The position numbers were made by a program, and so were the translations under genes. This document shows positions 37,087-45,411 of a stretch of 64,000 nucleotides of DNA, piece after piece. The notes under the pieces were generated by a model, which saw nothing but the letters and a program-made list of their open reading frames with translations, was not told where the DNA came from and made no database searches. The stretch covers positions 1 to 64,000 of the forward strand of contig JBGANK010000005.1 in assembly GCA_044222395.1 (NCBI GenBank), in the 5' to 3' direction. The DNA is from JAEUMD01 sp044222395. GTDB taxonomy: Bacteria > Pseudomonadota > Alphaproteobacteria > Rhizobiales > Hyphomicrobiaceae. How positions within the stretch are numbered: the stretch's first letter is position 1; every line of letters begins with the position of its first letter.

Positions 37087-37167
37087 GCTAGTGTGATGAT
37101 CGAGACGTGCGCACCATAATTTGCGGCCGGATTGCGAGGCGGACTTCTCGATCTCGATCACACTAGC
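37087..37167. repeat. CTAGTG-edged inverted repeat, first copy
   Basis: 81 bp with ends GCTAGTGTGAT and ATCACACTAGC and inner GATCGAGA/TCTCGATC arms. Same edge design as the next element. Confidence 0.65.
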
Positions 37168-37179
37168 TCATTGAAGTTG

Positions 37180-37254
37180 CTAGTGCCGTTCAGATCGCGA
37201 AATTCGTTCGGAGTGTGCCGCAGAACGAGACGAATTTCGCGATCACGACACTAG
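37180..37254. repeat. CTAGTG-edged inverted repeat, second copy
   Basis: 75 bp with ends CTAGTG and CACTAG and a perfect 15-bp inner stem (GATCGCGAAATTCGT / ACGAATTTCGCGATC). It lies 50 bases before the L,D-transpeptidase start, so it may fold in the mRNA leader or overlap its promoter. Confidence 0.7.
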
Positions 37255-37303
37255 CTGCAGAGGCGATTGCAGTTCGCTTCTTTTTTCAGGGGCATCGAGT
37301 CAA

Positions 37304-39193
37304 GTGCTTAGTTCGTTCAGGACGGCCATTCGGGAGGCCGCCGCTCTATATCAGTCCGAGTTTGTGTTGCGGCTGTGCACGCCACTTGCTTCCAGGCGTG
37401 TTGTCTTTGTGCTGGCGGCTGCGCTCGCCGTTTTCACCGCATTTGTTGCACTCGTGCCTGATGACGCCGTCGCGGGACAGAACAGCAGCCAGTCCATCAG
37501 CCGCCAGCCGAAAAAGAGCGAGCCTCTGACGATCGTCATCTCGCTGTCGCAGCAGCGGCTCAAAGTCTACGACAGCAAGGGTGTCATCGCGCAGTCTCCA
37601 ATCTCCTCGGGCACCCGTGGCCGTGAGACGCCGACCGGAATCTTCTCCGTCCTGCAAAAGAACCGGATGCATTTTTCCAACCTCTACGACGATGCGCCAA
37701 TGCCGAACATGCAGCGCATCACCTGGTCGGGCGTGGCACTGCACGCAGGCCACCTGCCGGGCTATCCGGCCTCTCATGGTTGCATCCGCCTGCCCTATAG
37801 TTTCTCGCGATCCCTGTTCTCGATGACAGAGGTGGGGACGCGCGTCATCGTCCACAAGGACATGATCGAGCCCGAACCTTTCGAGCATGCCAAGTTGTTC
37901 GTTGCGCTGCCGCCGGGCGAGGCCGAGGTGCCCACTCCGATCCGCCGCAACGAGGCTGTGGCAGGGCATTCGAAAGCTGCAGGCTTGGGAACCGTTTCGG
38001 CGATGCTGGGCGTGTCTCCCGCGGCCGCTGCGGAGGCAGCGCTGGAAGTGGCCGCGCAGCCGCGTCGGGATTCGGCAATCGCGCCCGGCGCGGTGGCGCC
38101 AAAACCCTCGTCACAGGAGCGCACGCGGGCGATGGCGCTGGCGGAACGCAATGCGGAGGCCGACGCCAAGGCAAGGGTGATCAGCGAACGCGAGACGCTG
38201 AGCCGAGAAGCTAGCGACGCGCTCGAGGACGTCAACGGACGCCTCAACCAAGCGCAGAACGACCTCAAAGACTCAAAACGGCAGGAAGCCGACCTGAAGC
38301 GCGACGTCGTCGCCAAGCAGCGCGCCGAGGATGCGTCCGAACGGAAACTCAAGGCCTTCATCGAGCAGCAGATCAAGGAAAAGCCGCGGCTCGATGCGCG
38401 GGCGCAAGCAAGGCTGCAGGAGCATATGGCCGATGCCGCCAGCGCTCTTGACACCGAAGAACTGCTGAAGCGGAGCGACGCGCGCAATTCAGAAGTGCAA
38501 CGCGATGCCGCCGAAAGGGAAGATGCGGCGCAGAAGGAAAACGCGTTCGAGGCGGAGTATCTGCAGTCGATCCACGACCGCGAAGCTGCCGAGGCTGCCG
38601 TCAGCGCGCAAGTCAGCGTGATTGAAGCACGCGCAGAGGCCGTCAAGGGGCTCCAGGCCGAGGTTCTCGACGCGCGCAAAGCTCTTAACAAGAGCCGCGA
38701 GGCGCTCGAACAGGCGCGCGAGGAATTGAAGCGCGTGGTTGGTGCCATACGGCTGTTCGCAAAGCCGGCCTCGATCTTCATCAGCCGCAAGACCGGACAA
38801 CTCAAGATCCGCCAGGGCCACGAAGAGGTGTTCTCGACGCCGGTCACGTTCCAGATGCCCGAAGCGACGATCGGAACGCATGTGTTCTCGGCGTTGGGCT
38901 ACGCCGACGCGAGCGAAACGAAGCTCAAGTGGCGGGCCGTCACATTCTCGGATGCGTCTGCCGAGCGGCGCGATCGGCGCGGGCGTGACGACAAAAAGAT
39001 TGTCGAAGGGCAAATCCAGGGAGCACCGGCTGCAACCCCTGGCAATGCGCTCGATCGCCTCGAAATCCCGGCTGAGGCGCTGGCGAAAATCAACGAGCTG
39101 ATCAAGCCCGGCTCGACGCTGATCATTTCGGATGCCAACGCCAGCCCGGAAACCGGCACGAATACCGACTTCATCGTGCAGCCGCGGATCTGA
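37304..39193 (+). CDS. L,D-transpeptidase with coiled coil and a second, degenerate YkuD-like domain
   Basis: 629 aa. A TM or signal segment (about 33-52), then a YkuD domain (75-185) with HAGH and the catalytic SHGCIR (His158, Cys160). A long charged coiled coil (about 275-485) follows, then a C-terminal region (489-629) that echoes the YkuD domain: ISRKTGQLKIRQG, PEATIGTHVFSALG and KINELIKPGSTLIISD align in order with ISLSQQRLKVYDS, ETPTGIFSVLQ and SMTEVGTRVIV, but without the His/Cys site. Makes or edits 3-3 cross-links in peptidoglycan, or attaches proteins to it. GTG start; no strong ribosome site. Confidence 0.88.
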   Translation: MLSSFRTAIREAAALYQSEFVLRLCTPLASRRVVFVLAAALAVFTAFVALVPDDAVAGQNSSQSISRQPKKSEPLTIVISLSQQRLKVYDSKGVIAQSPISSGTRGRETPTGIFSVLQKNRMHFSNLYDDAPMPNMQRITWSGVALHAGHLPGYPASHGCIRLPYSFSRSLFSMTEVGTRVIVHKDMIEPEPFEHAKLFVALPPGEAEVPTPIRRNEAVAGHSKAAGLGTVSAMLGVSPAAAAEAALEVAAQPRRDSAIAPGAVAPKPSSQERTRAMALAERNAEADAKARVISERETLSREASDALEDVNGRLNQAQNDLKDSKRQEADLKRDVVAKQRAEDASERKLKAFIEQQIKEKPRLDARAQARLQEHMADAASALDTEELLKRSDARNSEVQRDAAEREDAAQKENAFEAEYLQSIHDREAAEAAVSAQVSVIEARAEAVKGLQAEVLDARKALNKSREALEQAREELKRVVGAIRLFAKPASIFISRKTGQLKIRQGHEEVFSTPVTFQMPEATIGTHVFSALGYADASETKLKWRAVTFSDASAERRDRRGRDDKKIVEGQIQGAPAATPGNALDRLEIPAEALAKINELIKPGSTLIISDANASPETGTNTDFIVQPRI

Positions 39194-39262
39194 CCCTTTC
39201 GACGCTGCCCCTTCTCGATGCGGCATCGCGCGCGGCGGCGTGGCGTGCCGCTGGCTAAGCGC

Positions 39263-39844
39263 TCACGGCAGGACCGTTACTCCAATCAACTGCGCGTGGC
39301 CCCAGAAGAGCATGACGAGATAGAGCCCGGCACCGACCACCACTGCTGCTATATCGCCGGCCATCGTCCCCGGCCTGGCACCGAGCGGACCGCGATTGTC
39401 GCGCGACTTCAGCGAGATGCGATCGTAGATCGCCCAGGCCAGGAAAGAGCCAAACAGGATGATCGAACCCAGATCGCCATTGGCGAGCAAATGTGACAGC
39501 GCCCAGAACTTGACGGCAGCAAGCATTGGGTGCTTGGCGCGGTCGCGCAGCCTGGATGGTATGTAGGCCGCGGCCAGCAATATGAACGAGAACAGCATCA
39601 ACAGCAGGGCGAGGTGGCGAAGCCCCGTCGGCGGCTGCCATAGCACCGGATTCTTGCCCGGCATCAGCTGAAGCTTGTGATAACCGAACACGATGATGAC
39701 GAGGCCGACCAGCGAGGCGATCGAAAAGATCAGCTTGTATGCACCCTCGCCGAAGCGGCTGATGAAGCTGTTGCGCAGCTCGGGGCTGGTGGGAATGAGA
39801 TGGACAGAAAAGAATACGGCCAGGCCAACAAGCAGCGGAATCAT
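39263..39844 (-). CDS. nnrU: NnrU family membrane protein
   Basis: 193 aa with five or six TM helices. Family features: MIPLLVGLAVFFSVHLIP, LVGLVIIVFGYHK, RLRDRAKHPMLAAVKFWALSHLLANGD. NnrU is linked to nitric oxide/nitrite reduction in rhizobia and is related to isoprenoid/NnrU-type integral membrane proteins; its reaction is not known. It is unlinked to other denitrification genes except nosZ 37 kb away. Confidence 0.88.
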   Translation of the reverse strand: MIPLLVGLAVFFSVHLIPTSPELRNSFISRFGEGAYKLIFSIASLVGLVIIVFGYHKLQLMPGKNPVLWQPPTGLRHLALLLMLFSFILLAAAYIPSRLRDRAKHPMLAAVKFWALSHLLANGDLGSIILFGSFLAWAIYDRISLKSRDNRGPLGARPGTMAGDIAAVVVGAGLYLVMLFWGHAQLIGVTVLP

Positions 39845-40475
39845 TGTGTTATGTCCCTCATTCGACGTTTCGTGCGGGCATCATGAAATGGCCACGTCCC
39901 CCGTGGCAAGGTAGCAGGACAAGCGCGCCGTCATTTGATGCCGGCGGGGGAGCAATGCCCTGATAGCGCAATTGGTCAGCTCTTGCCGACGCAAAATTGC
40001 GCGATAAGCTGCGCTTGCTATTGCCACAAACGTGATAAGCCATGTATAGTTATCCACAGGGGCACGGGGCGAGGGATCCGTGCTGTGGATGACAAGATTA
40101 TTCAGAACCAAGCGCGGCGACTTGGTCCGGGAGCGTGCTCATGCGTTCGATCGGAACGTGTGCGGCTTTCTGCTCATCAGCAAGTTCAACCCGCTGGGTT
40201 GCGCCCTTCGAGGCGCGGCTCAAGGGTAGGAACGGCCCCCTTGTCGCCTGTCACATGTGCTCAACCGCAAGTGGCGCGGCATCAAAGGCAACTCCTTCAA
40301 GACCTCTATTGAGTGCAGCACCTTTTGCTGGATCGCGGGGATATGGCGCAGCCTATTCCGCGTTCGAGGGGTGGTCGCGCGCGCCGCAAGCCTCGCATGA
40401 GCGCCAAGGCGCGTCGCGCAGGCGAGATCCCCACCGCACGGCCGCGGCTGACGCCTTGGCAGGGAGGCTCGCCAA
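39845..40475. other. 631-base gap with two DnaA-box-like sites
   Basis: No supported gene. It holds GCGCAATT...AATTGCGC arms (about 39965-40002), a perfect DnaA-box match TTATCCACA at 40050-40058 and an inverted one-mismatch copy TGTGGATGA at 40084-40092. Short open frames at 40313 onward have shadow composition. Confidence 0.45.
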
Positions 40476-41111
40476 ATGACGAAGCCTCAATCCCAGCTCG
40501 CCTTGAAGATGGGTCAGCGTCTTGCTCAGGTCGTCAACGGTTCGGCCGGGCGGCCGGAGAATGTAGTCGAGCCAATGGACGAGGCGACATTGACCCGCGA
40601 GATCGCGCGGATCATGGAGCAGCGGCCGCAGACGACGTCAGCATTCAAAGAGCAAGAGACGCACTGGTTGGGCGAGGACGAAGACCGCGCGGCGGTGGAT
40701 GCGTTCAATGCCAAGCTGGACGAGGGCGCGGAAGCGGAGACCGACGCCGCATCAGGCGCTGCAGAGGACGCTGACGCCGACCTCATTGAGAATTCAAGCA
40801 GCGCGAATTCGGGTACCGGCACGGCCGTTGGTTGGGTGCGCCAGGCGCGCCGTCATCGCTTCCGCAACAAGTTGCGCAATGCGGCGGGTTGGGCCTTGTC
40901 GCTTAGCGTTTCCCTGCTTCTGGTCGCGGTGGTCGGCTTTGCCGTCTACGGCTGGCCCAACGGAAAGTCGCAGGTGCGGCAGGTCCCGGTCAAACCCGTC
41001 AAGATCTCCGAGCAAGCGCCGGCGAAGCTCGGTGGGGTTCCGCAGGAATTACCTACAGGCGTCGTGGCGCGGCAATCGTTCGTGCGCGCTGATGCATTCG
41101 ACAAGCGGTAG
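40476..41111 (+). CDS. hypothetical single-TM protein
   Basis: 211 aa. The N-terminal 110 residues are charged and acidic; then a basic stretch (RQARRHRFRNKLRNA) precedes one TM helix (about residues 135-160, WALSLSVSLLLVAVVGFAVYGWP) and a short Pro/Val-rich C-terminus. No signal peptide and no family recognised. Codon use looks coding. Topology suggests a cytoplasmic N-terminus. Confidence 0.62.
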   Translation: MTKPQSQLALKMGQRLAQVVNGSAGRPENVVEPMDEATLTREIARIMEQRPQTTSAFKEQETHWLGEDEDRAAVDAFNAKLDEGAEAETDAASGAAEDADADLIENSSSANSGTGTAVGWVRQARRHRFRNKLRNAAGWALSLSVSLLLVAVVGFAVYGWPNGKSQVRQVPVKPVKISEQAPAKLGGVPQELPTGVVARQSFVRADAFDKR

Positions 41112-41163
41112 GCCCTGCGCATCGGCATTGGAATTTGCAACTGACTGGAATGCCCTGTGAACG

Positions 41164-42120
41164 TCAGGGCAGAAAGCCCTTGTCGAGATCGAGCGACTGG
41201 CGTTCGATCGCCTTGCCGCGGGCATCGAGACGCGCCACTTTCCAGCTCAAATGCGTCCCTTCCGCTTCGGACGTGCGCGAAGCCAGCGTCGCCTTCAGAG
41301 TCTCGCCGTGCTTACATGATAGGGGCGATAGGAGTGGGAAATAGAGCTGCTCCCAATGCGTGGCAGGTGCATCCGGTGCGGTTGAGAGCATGACGCCCGG
41401 CACAAGCTCGGCTTCCCACCAGACGCTGAGCCCGTAGATCGCCGCATCGGCGCCGAGCCGCCACGCCGCCTCGCCTTTGCGGTTCTGGCTGTTGCTGGAG
41501 TTTTGGTTGAAATCGACCTCGTCCCACTGCACGGCGGAATTGCCGTGATCGAGCAGGTCCTTCTTCGCAACCTTGCGGACGTAAATGTTGTTGCGGCTCA
41601 TGCGGCCTGCGACGGAAAGATCCAATTCAATGCCGAGATCGGGGCCGACGTCGTCCCAGACGCTGAGCTCGCGTTCGAACCTGTCGGCGGTGACGGGGGC
41701 GACGAACTGGCGGACACGGGCGGGAACGATGGTGCCACCCTTCTTCAAGTGGCGTGAGCGCGCATCGTTGAGGGTGGCGATCATACTCTCTTCAAATGCG
41801 TAGTTGCCGAGCGTCTCGGACACCACGACATCGACGCGGGGAGGATCGACCATCTCGAGCGAGCTGCATGGCAGCAAATGACAATTGCGAGCGCGGTTCC
41901 GTTTCAGGACCTCGGCGGCAACGCCTGCCACCTCCGCCATCTCGTAAAGGAACACCTCGCTGGCACCGAGGCGCGCGGCCATCATGCCGATGAGGCCAGT
42001 GCCGGCGCCGATGTCGGCGACGGTGGTCTCGCCGTTGCGGATCAGCTTGCGCAACGCTGCGAACAGGGCGCGGTTGCGGACGCGGTCGGCGATCAGGGTT
42101 CTGTGGTACTCGATGCGCAT
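41164..42120 (-). CDS. PRMT-like class I SAM-dependent methyltransferase
   Basis: 318 aa. Motif I is VADIGAGTGLIGMMAA. Features of protein arginine methyltransferases are visible: an N-terminal YHRTLIADRVRNRALFAAL (PRMT helix), the double-E loop SETLGNYAFEESM (Glu102, Glu111), and a THW loop (residues 254-256, PATHWEQLYFPL). Arginine methylation of a protein is therefore plausible but unproven; other class I enzymes can imitate parts of this. The first ATG (42120) lies inside the end of the upstream RNA methyltransferase gene (18-base overlap). Confidence 0.78.
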   Translation of the reverse strand: MRIEYHRTLIADRVRNRALFAALRKLIRNGETTVADIGAGTGLIGMMAARLGASEVFLYEMAEVAGVAAEVLKRNRARNCHLLPCSSLEMVDPPRVDVVVSETLGNYAFEESMIATLNDARSRHLKKGGTIVPARVRQFVAPVTADRFERELSVWDDVGPDLGIELDLSVAGRMSRNNIYVRKVAKKDLLDHGNSAVQWDEVDFNQNSSNSQNRKGEAAWRLGADAAIYGLSVWWEAELVPGVMLSTAPDAPATHWEQLYFPLLSPLSCKHGETLKATLASRTSEAEGTHLSWKVARLDARGKAIERQSLDLDKGFLP

Positions 42121-42136
42121 GGGCGTTGGTCTTGCC

Positions 42137-42955
42137 TCAGGAGCCAAGCTTCAGGTGGGACGAGCGCATCTGGTAAAGCACCAGCGCGGTGGCGACGGCG
42201 AGGTTGAGGCTGTCGAGGCGGCCGGCCATGGGGATCTTGACGCGCCGCGTTGCAATGGCGTTGAGCGCATCGGAAAGTCCCGGTCCTTCGCTGCCCATCA
42301 TCAGCAGTGTGGGAGCGTGATAACTCGCGGTGCGGAAATCCTCTCGCGCCGCCAGATGCGTGGCCACGACTTCGCCCGGCCAGTTGGCGCGCCAGTCGAG
42401 AAAGGCGCCGCGCTCCGCCCGCGCGATCGGAACGGCGAAGATCGAGCCCATGGTTGCGCGCACGCATTCGCGGCTCCAGGGGTCGCAGCACGGACCGACC
42501 AGGATCACGCCCTTGGCGCCAACGGCATCGACGGTACGGATGATGGTGCCGAGATTGCCCGGATCTCGCACCTCTTCGAGCACCAGCCAGAGATCGCCTT
42601 GGCCCAACGCCTTGGGATCTGGGAGCGGCGCCGTGCGCTGTTTGAACACTCCGAGCAGGGACTGCGGGTTCTCCTTCGAGGCAAGCTTGCAGAGCACGGC
42701 AGCCGACACGGCCATGACATCGCCGCCGGCGTTCGTCACCCATCCCGCCAGATCGACGGCGACGCCGTCGGTGAGCGCGCTGTCGAGCGCGACAAGGGTC
42801 AGCGGCGACCAGCCGTTGTCGCGCGCGGTGATGAGGATCGAGGCTCCCTCGGCGACGAACAGCCCGGTCGCCTTGCGCTCCTTCCGCATCTCGAGGGCGC
42901 GGATGGCCTTGACGCGCTCGTTCTGCAGAGAGGTGATGACGAGTGGGGCGGTCAT
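42137..42955 (-). CDS. TrmH/SpoU family RNA 2'-O-methyltransferase
   Basis: 272 aa. SPOUT trefoil-knot motifs: LEEVRDPGNLGTIIRT, GSEGPGLSD and IPMAGRLDSLNLAVATALVLYQ, with an N-terminal RNA-binding domain (SLQNERVKAIRAL...FVAEG). Probably methylates rRNA or tRNA ribose. Overlaps the PRMT-like gene. Confidence 0.93.
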   Translation of the reverse strand: MTAPLVITSLQNERVKAIRALEMRKERKATGLFVAEGASILITARDNGWSPLTLVALDSALTDGVAVDLAGWVTNAGGDVMAVSAAVLCKLASKENPQSLLGVFKQRTAPLPDPKALGQGDLWLVLEEVRDPGNLGTIIRTVDAVGAKGVILVGPCCDPWSRECVRATMGSIFAVPIARAERGAFLDWRANWPGEVVATHLAAREDFRTASYHAPTLLMMGSEGPGLSDALNAIATRRVKIPMAGRLDSLNLAVATALVLYQMRSSHLKLGS

Positions 42956-43151
42956 GGATGCGCCTCGCGTCGGCTGGGGCGGCTAGAAGTGTTCGCTACG
43001 CGAAGTGGGGCCAGCCCCACTCCCCGCTGGCGGGACACCCTCCAGACCGCCCGTCCTTCGACCATGAAAAAGGCAGGGACTGGGAGGTCACTTCCTAGAC
43101 GGCGCCAGGGGCGGCAGCCCCGTTGCGAAACAATGGATCGCGCAACGTCCG

Positions 43152-44063
43152 TCATGACACCCACCGTGTGTAGAGCGACGTCGGCACGACATGGCGACTG
43201 CCCTGTTCCTTGATCACCAGCTCGCCGATGTCGATGCTGCCAATGCGTGCATCGAGCAATTCCTCGACGAGCTGGCCGAAGGCGAGCGTGGAGGCGCGGA
43301 TGGCGTAGACCGTGAGCACCATTGCCGCGCGTTCGCTGTCGAGCAGCTTGATGCATTCGGCGAGCAGCGGCCTCAGTCCTGTGAACAGATCCCAGGTCTC
43401 GCCGGCGGGGCCGCGGCCGAACTTCGGCGGATCGACGAGAATGATGTTGTAGGTCCGCCCGCGCCGCACCTCGCGCGCGGTGAACTTTGCGGCATCATCG
43501 ACGATCCAGCGAACCGGCGCATCCGCCAGCTTAGAGGCCGCCTGATTCTCGCGCGCCCAGGTGACCGCCTTTTTCGACGCATCGACGTGTGTTACCTCCG
43601 CCCCGGCCTTTGCGGCGAGCAGCGAGGCGGCGCCGGTATAGCCGAACAGGTTGAGGACGCGCGGGCGCTCGCCCGGCATTGCCTCGCGCATGGCGGCGAT
43701 GCGCTCCAGCATCCAATTCCAATGCGGCAATTGCTCGGGGAACAGTCCGACGTGCCAAAGCCCCTGCAGACGCAAGAGCATGGTAACGCCCGCGACATCC
43801 ACCGGCCAACTTTCGCCGACCGGCTTGTCGATGCGCCAGCGGCCCTTCTCGTCCTCCTCGCTCGACGCGGAGAAGACGGCGTGTGCCTTGTCCCATGCAG
43901 CTCGCGGCAGCGACGGACGCCACAGTGCCTGCGCCTCGGGGCGATCTAGAACGATCTTGCCGAAGCGTTCCAGCTTGCGGCCATCGCCTGAATCCATCAG
44001 CGCGTAGTCGGGAAAACCCGGCGTCTCAATGAGCGAAATGTGGCGCTGCACTGGAAGCTTCAC
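43152..44063 (-). CDS. class I SAM-dependent rRNA methyltransferase (RlmI/RlmK-like)
   Basis: About 303 aa. SAM site LNLFGYTGAASLLAAKAGAEVTHVDASKKA and the catalytic-type VDPPKFGRGP are those of RlmI/RlmL-C-type 23S rRNA methyltransferases. The N-terminal YALMDSGDGRKLERFG is also typical of this alphaproteobacterial group. GTG 44063 (AGG 7 bases before) preferred; the frame is open to TTG 44126, 4 bases after the prfB stop. Confidence 0.87.
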   Translation of the reverse strand: MKLPVQRHISLIETPGFPDYALMDSGDGRKLERFGKIVLDRPEAQALWRPSLPRAAWDKAHAVFSASSEEDEKGRWRIDKPVGESWPVDVAGVTMLLRLQGLWHVGLFPEQLPHWNWMLERIAAMREAMPGERPRVLNLFGYTGAASLLAAKAGAEVTHVDASKKAVTWARENQAASKLADAPVRWIVDDAAKFTAREVRRGRTYNIILVDPPKFGRGPAGETWDLFTGLRPLLAECIKLLDSERAAMVLTVYAIRASTLAFGQLVEELLDARIGSIDIGELVIKEQGSRHVVPTSLYTRWVS

Positions 44064-44129
44064 CTTTGCCTGGCGCGTTGCGCCGCTCTCGCCCCAAGAG
44101 ACCTGAACCTGGTTCCTGGAACCCAACGC

Positions 44130-45264
44130 CTAAAGGTCAATGTCCTCGACCGCGACCGGCCCGCCACCCTTGATGCGCTGCGCCAGCGAGGCCTCGATGA
44201 ACTCGTCGAGATCGCCGTCGAGCACGGCGTCGGGATTGGGGCTCGTGACGCCGGTGCGCAGGTCCTTCACCATCTGGTAGGGCTGCAGGACGTAGGAGCG
44301 GATCTGATGGCCCCAGCCGATCTCGGTCTTGGAGGCGGCCTCGGCGTTGGCCTTCTCCTCGCGCGCCTTCAGCTCGCGCTCATAAAGACGCGATTTCAAC
44401 ATGGCCCAGGCGATGGCGCGGTTCTTGATCTGGCTGCGCTCCTGCTGGGAGGCGACGACGATGCCAGTTGGTACGTGGGTGATGCGAACGGCGGAGTCGG
44501 TCGTGTTGACGTGCTGGCCGCCGGCACCTGATGCGCGATAGGTGTCGATGCGGCAATCGCTTTCGTTGATCTGGATGTCGATCTCGTCGTCGATGACGGG
44601 AAACACCCAGACGGACGCGAAGGACGTGTGGCGACGCGCGTTGGAATCATAAGGCGAGATGCGCACCAAGCGATGCACGCCTGATTCCGTCTTCAGCCAG
44701 CCGTAGGCGTTTTCACCCTTGACTTCGAGTGTCGCCGATTTCAGACCCGCTTCTTCGCCGGCGCTGGCCTCGATCATCGACACCTTGTAGCCGCGCTGCT
44801 CGGCCCAGCGCGCGTACATGCGCGTCAGCATCTCGGCCCAGTCCTGGCTTTCGGTGCCGCCGGCTCCGGCGTGAATCTCGACGTAGGTGTCGTTGCCATC
44901 GGCCTCGCCGGACAGCAGCGCCTCGACCGAGCGACGCTGCGCGGTATCGCTCAACGTCTTCAACGCGCGCTCGCCTTCGGTGACGGTTGCTGCGTCATCC
45001 TCGGCTTCGCCAAGCTCGATCAGCGTGACCGCGTCGTCGAGATCGCGCTGCAGGGAGGTGACGCTCTTCATCGCCTCGTCGAGCTGCTGGCGCTGGCGCA
45101 TGACCTTCTGCGCGGACTGCGGGTTGGACCACAGGCTCGGGTCCTCGGCGCGGCGGTTCAGCTCTGCGAGGCGCGCTTCAGCGGTATCCCAGTCAAAGAT
45201 GCCTCCTCAGGAGGGTCAGGGCCTCCTCGATGGAATCGACGTGCTTTTGAGCTTCGGCGCGCAT
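44130..45264 (-). CDS. prfB: peptide chain release factor 2, with programmed +1 frameshift
   Basis: RF2 recognises UGA and UAA. Translation starts at ATG 45264; 23 codons later is an in-frame TGA (45195-45193) in the context AGG AGG CAT CTT TGA C, the classic autoregulatory +1 shift site with an internal Shine-Dalgarno (AGGAGG) before CUU UGA. After the shift (from 45194) the frame reads DWDTAEARLAEL... to the stop at 44130, about 377 aa. The catalytic GGQ (ASGAGGQHVNTTDSAV) is present; the stop-recognition tripeptide reads SPY (RISPYDS) where E. coli has SPF. A search that ignores the shift finds only the part after 45101. Confidence 0.96.
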
Positions 45265-45411
45265 CGCTCTCCTCATTTCGGGCGCGGAATCGATGGGAAC
45301 GGCGCACATATAGTGGGACAGAGATGGCGTGTAAACGTGAGGCGGCGCCAATCGGCGCACGGCATGGCGGGAAACGACGGTCTGGAGGAAGCGAAAGTTC
45401 CCGGCCCAGGG

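Larger units (their letters stand above)
36682..37303. other. divergent intergenic region with two palindromic repeats
   Basis: 622 bases between panB and the L,D-transpeptidase gene. Apart from the CTAGTG elements at 37087-37167 and 37180-37254, nothing was recognised. Confidence 0.5.

Noticed and set aside
39845..40475. Possible replication origin
   Set aside because: Only one exact DnaA box and one near match, no AT-rich unwinding stretch and no hemE, dnaA or parAB nearby.
40313..40774. Basic open frame overlapping the one-TM gene
   Set aside because: Composition of a shifted frame; the TM protein in the other frame has the better coding look.
45193..45195. prfB as a broken gene because of the in-frame TGA
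   Set aside because: The context AGGAGG-CAT-CTT-TGA-C is the known programmed frameshift site, so the gene is intact.
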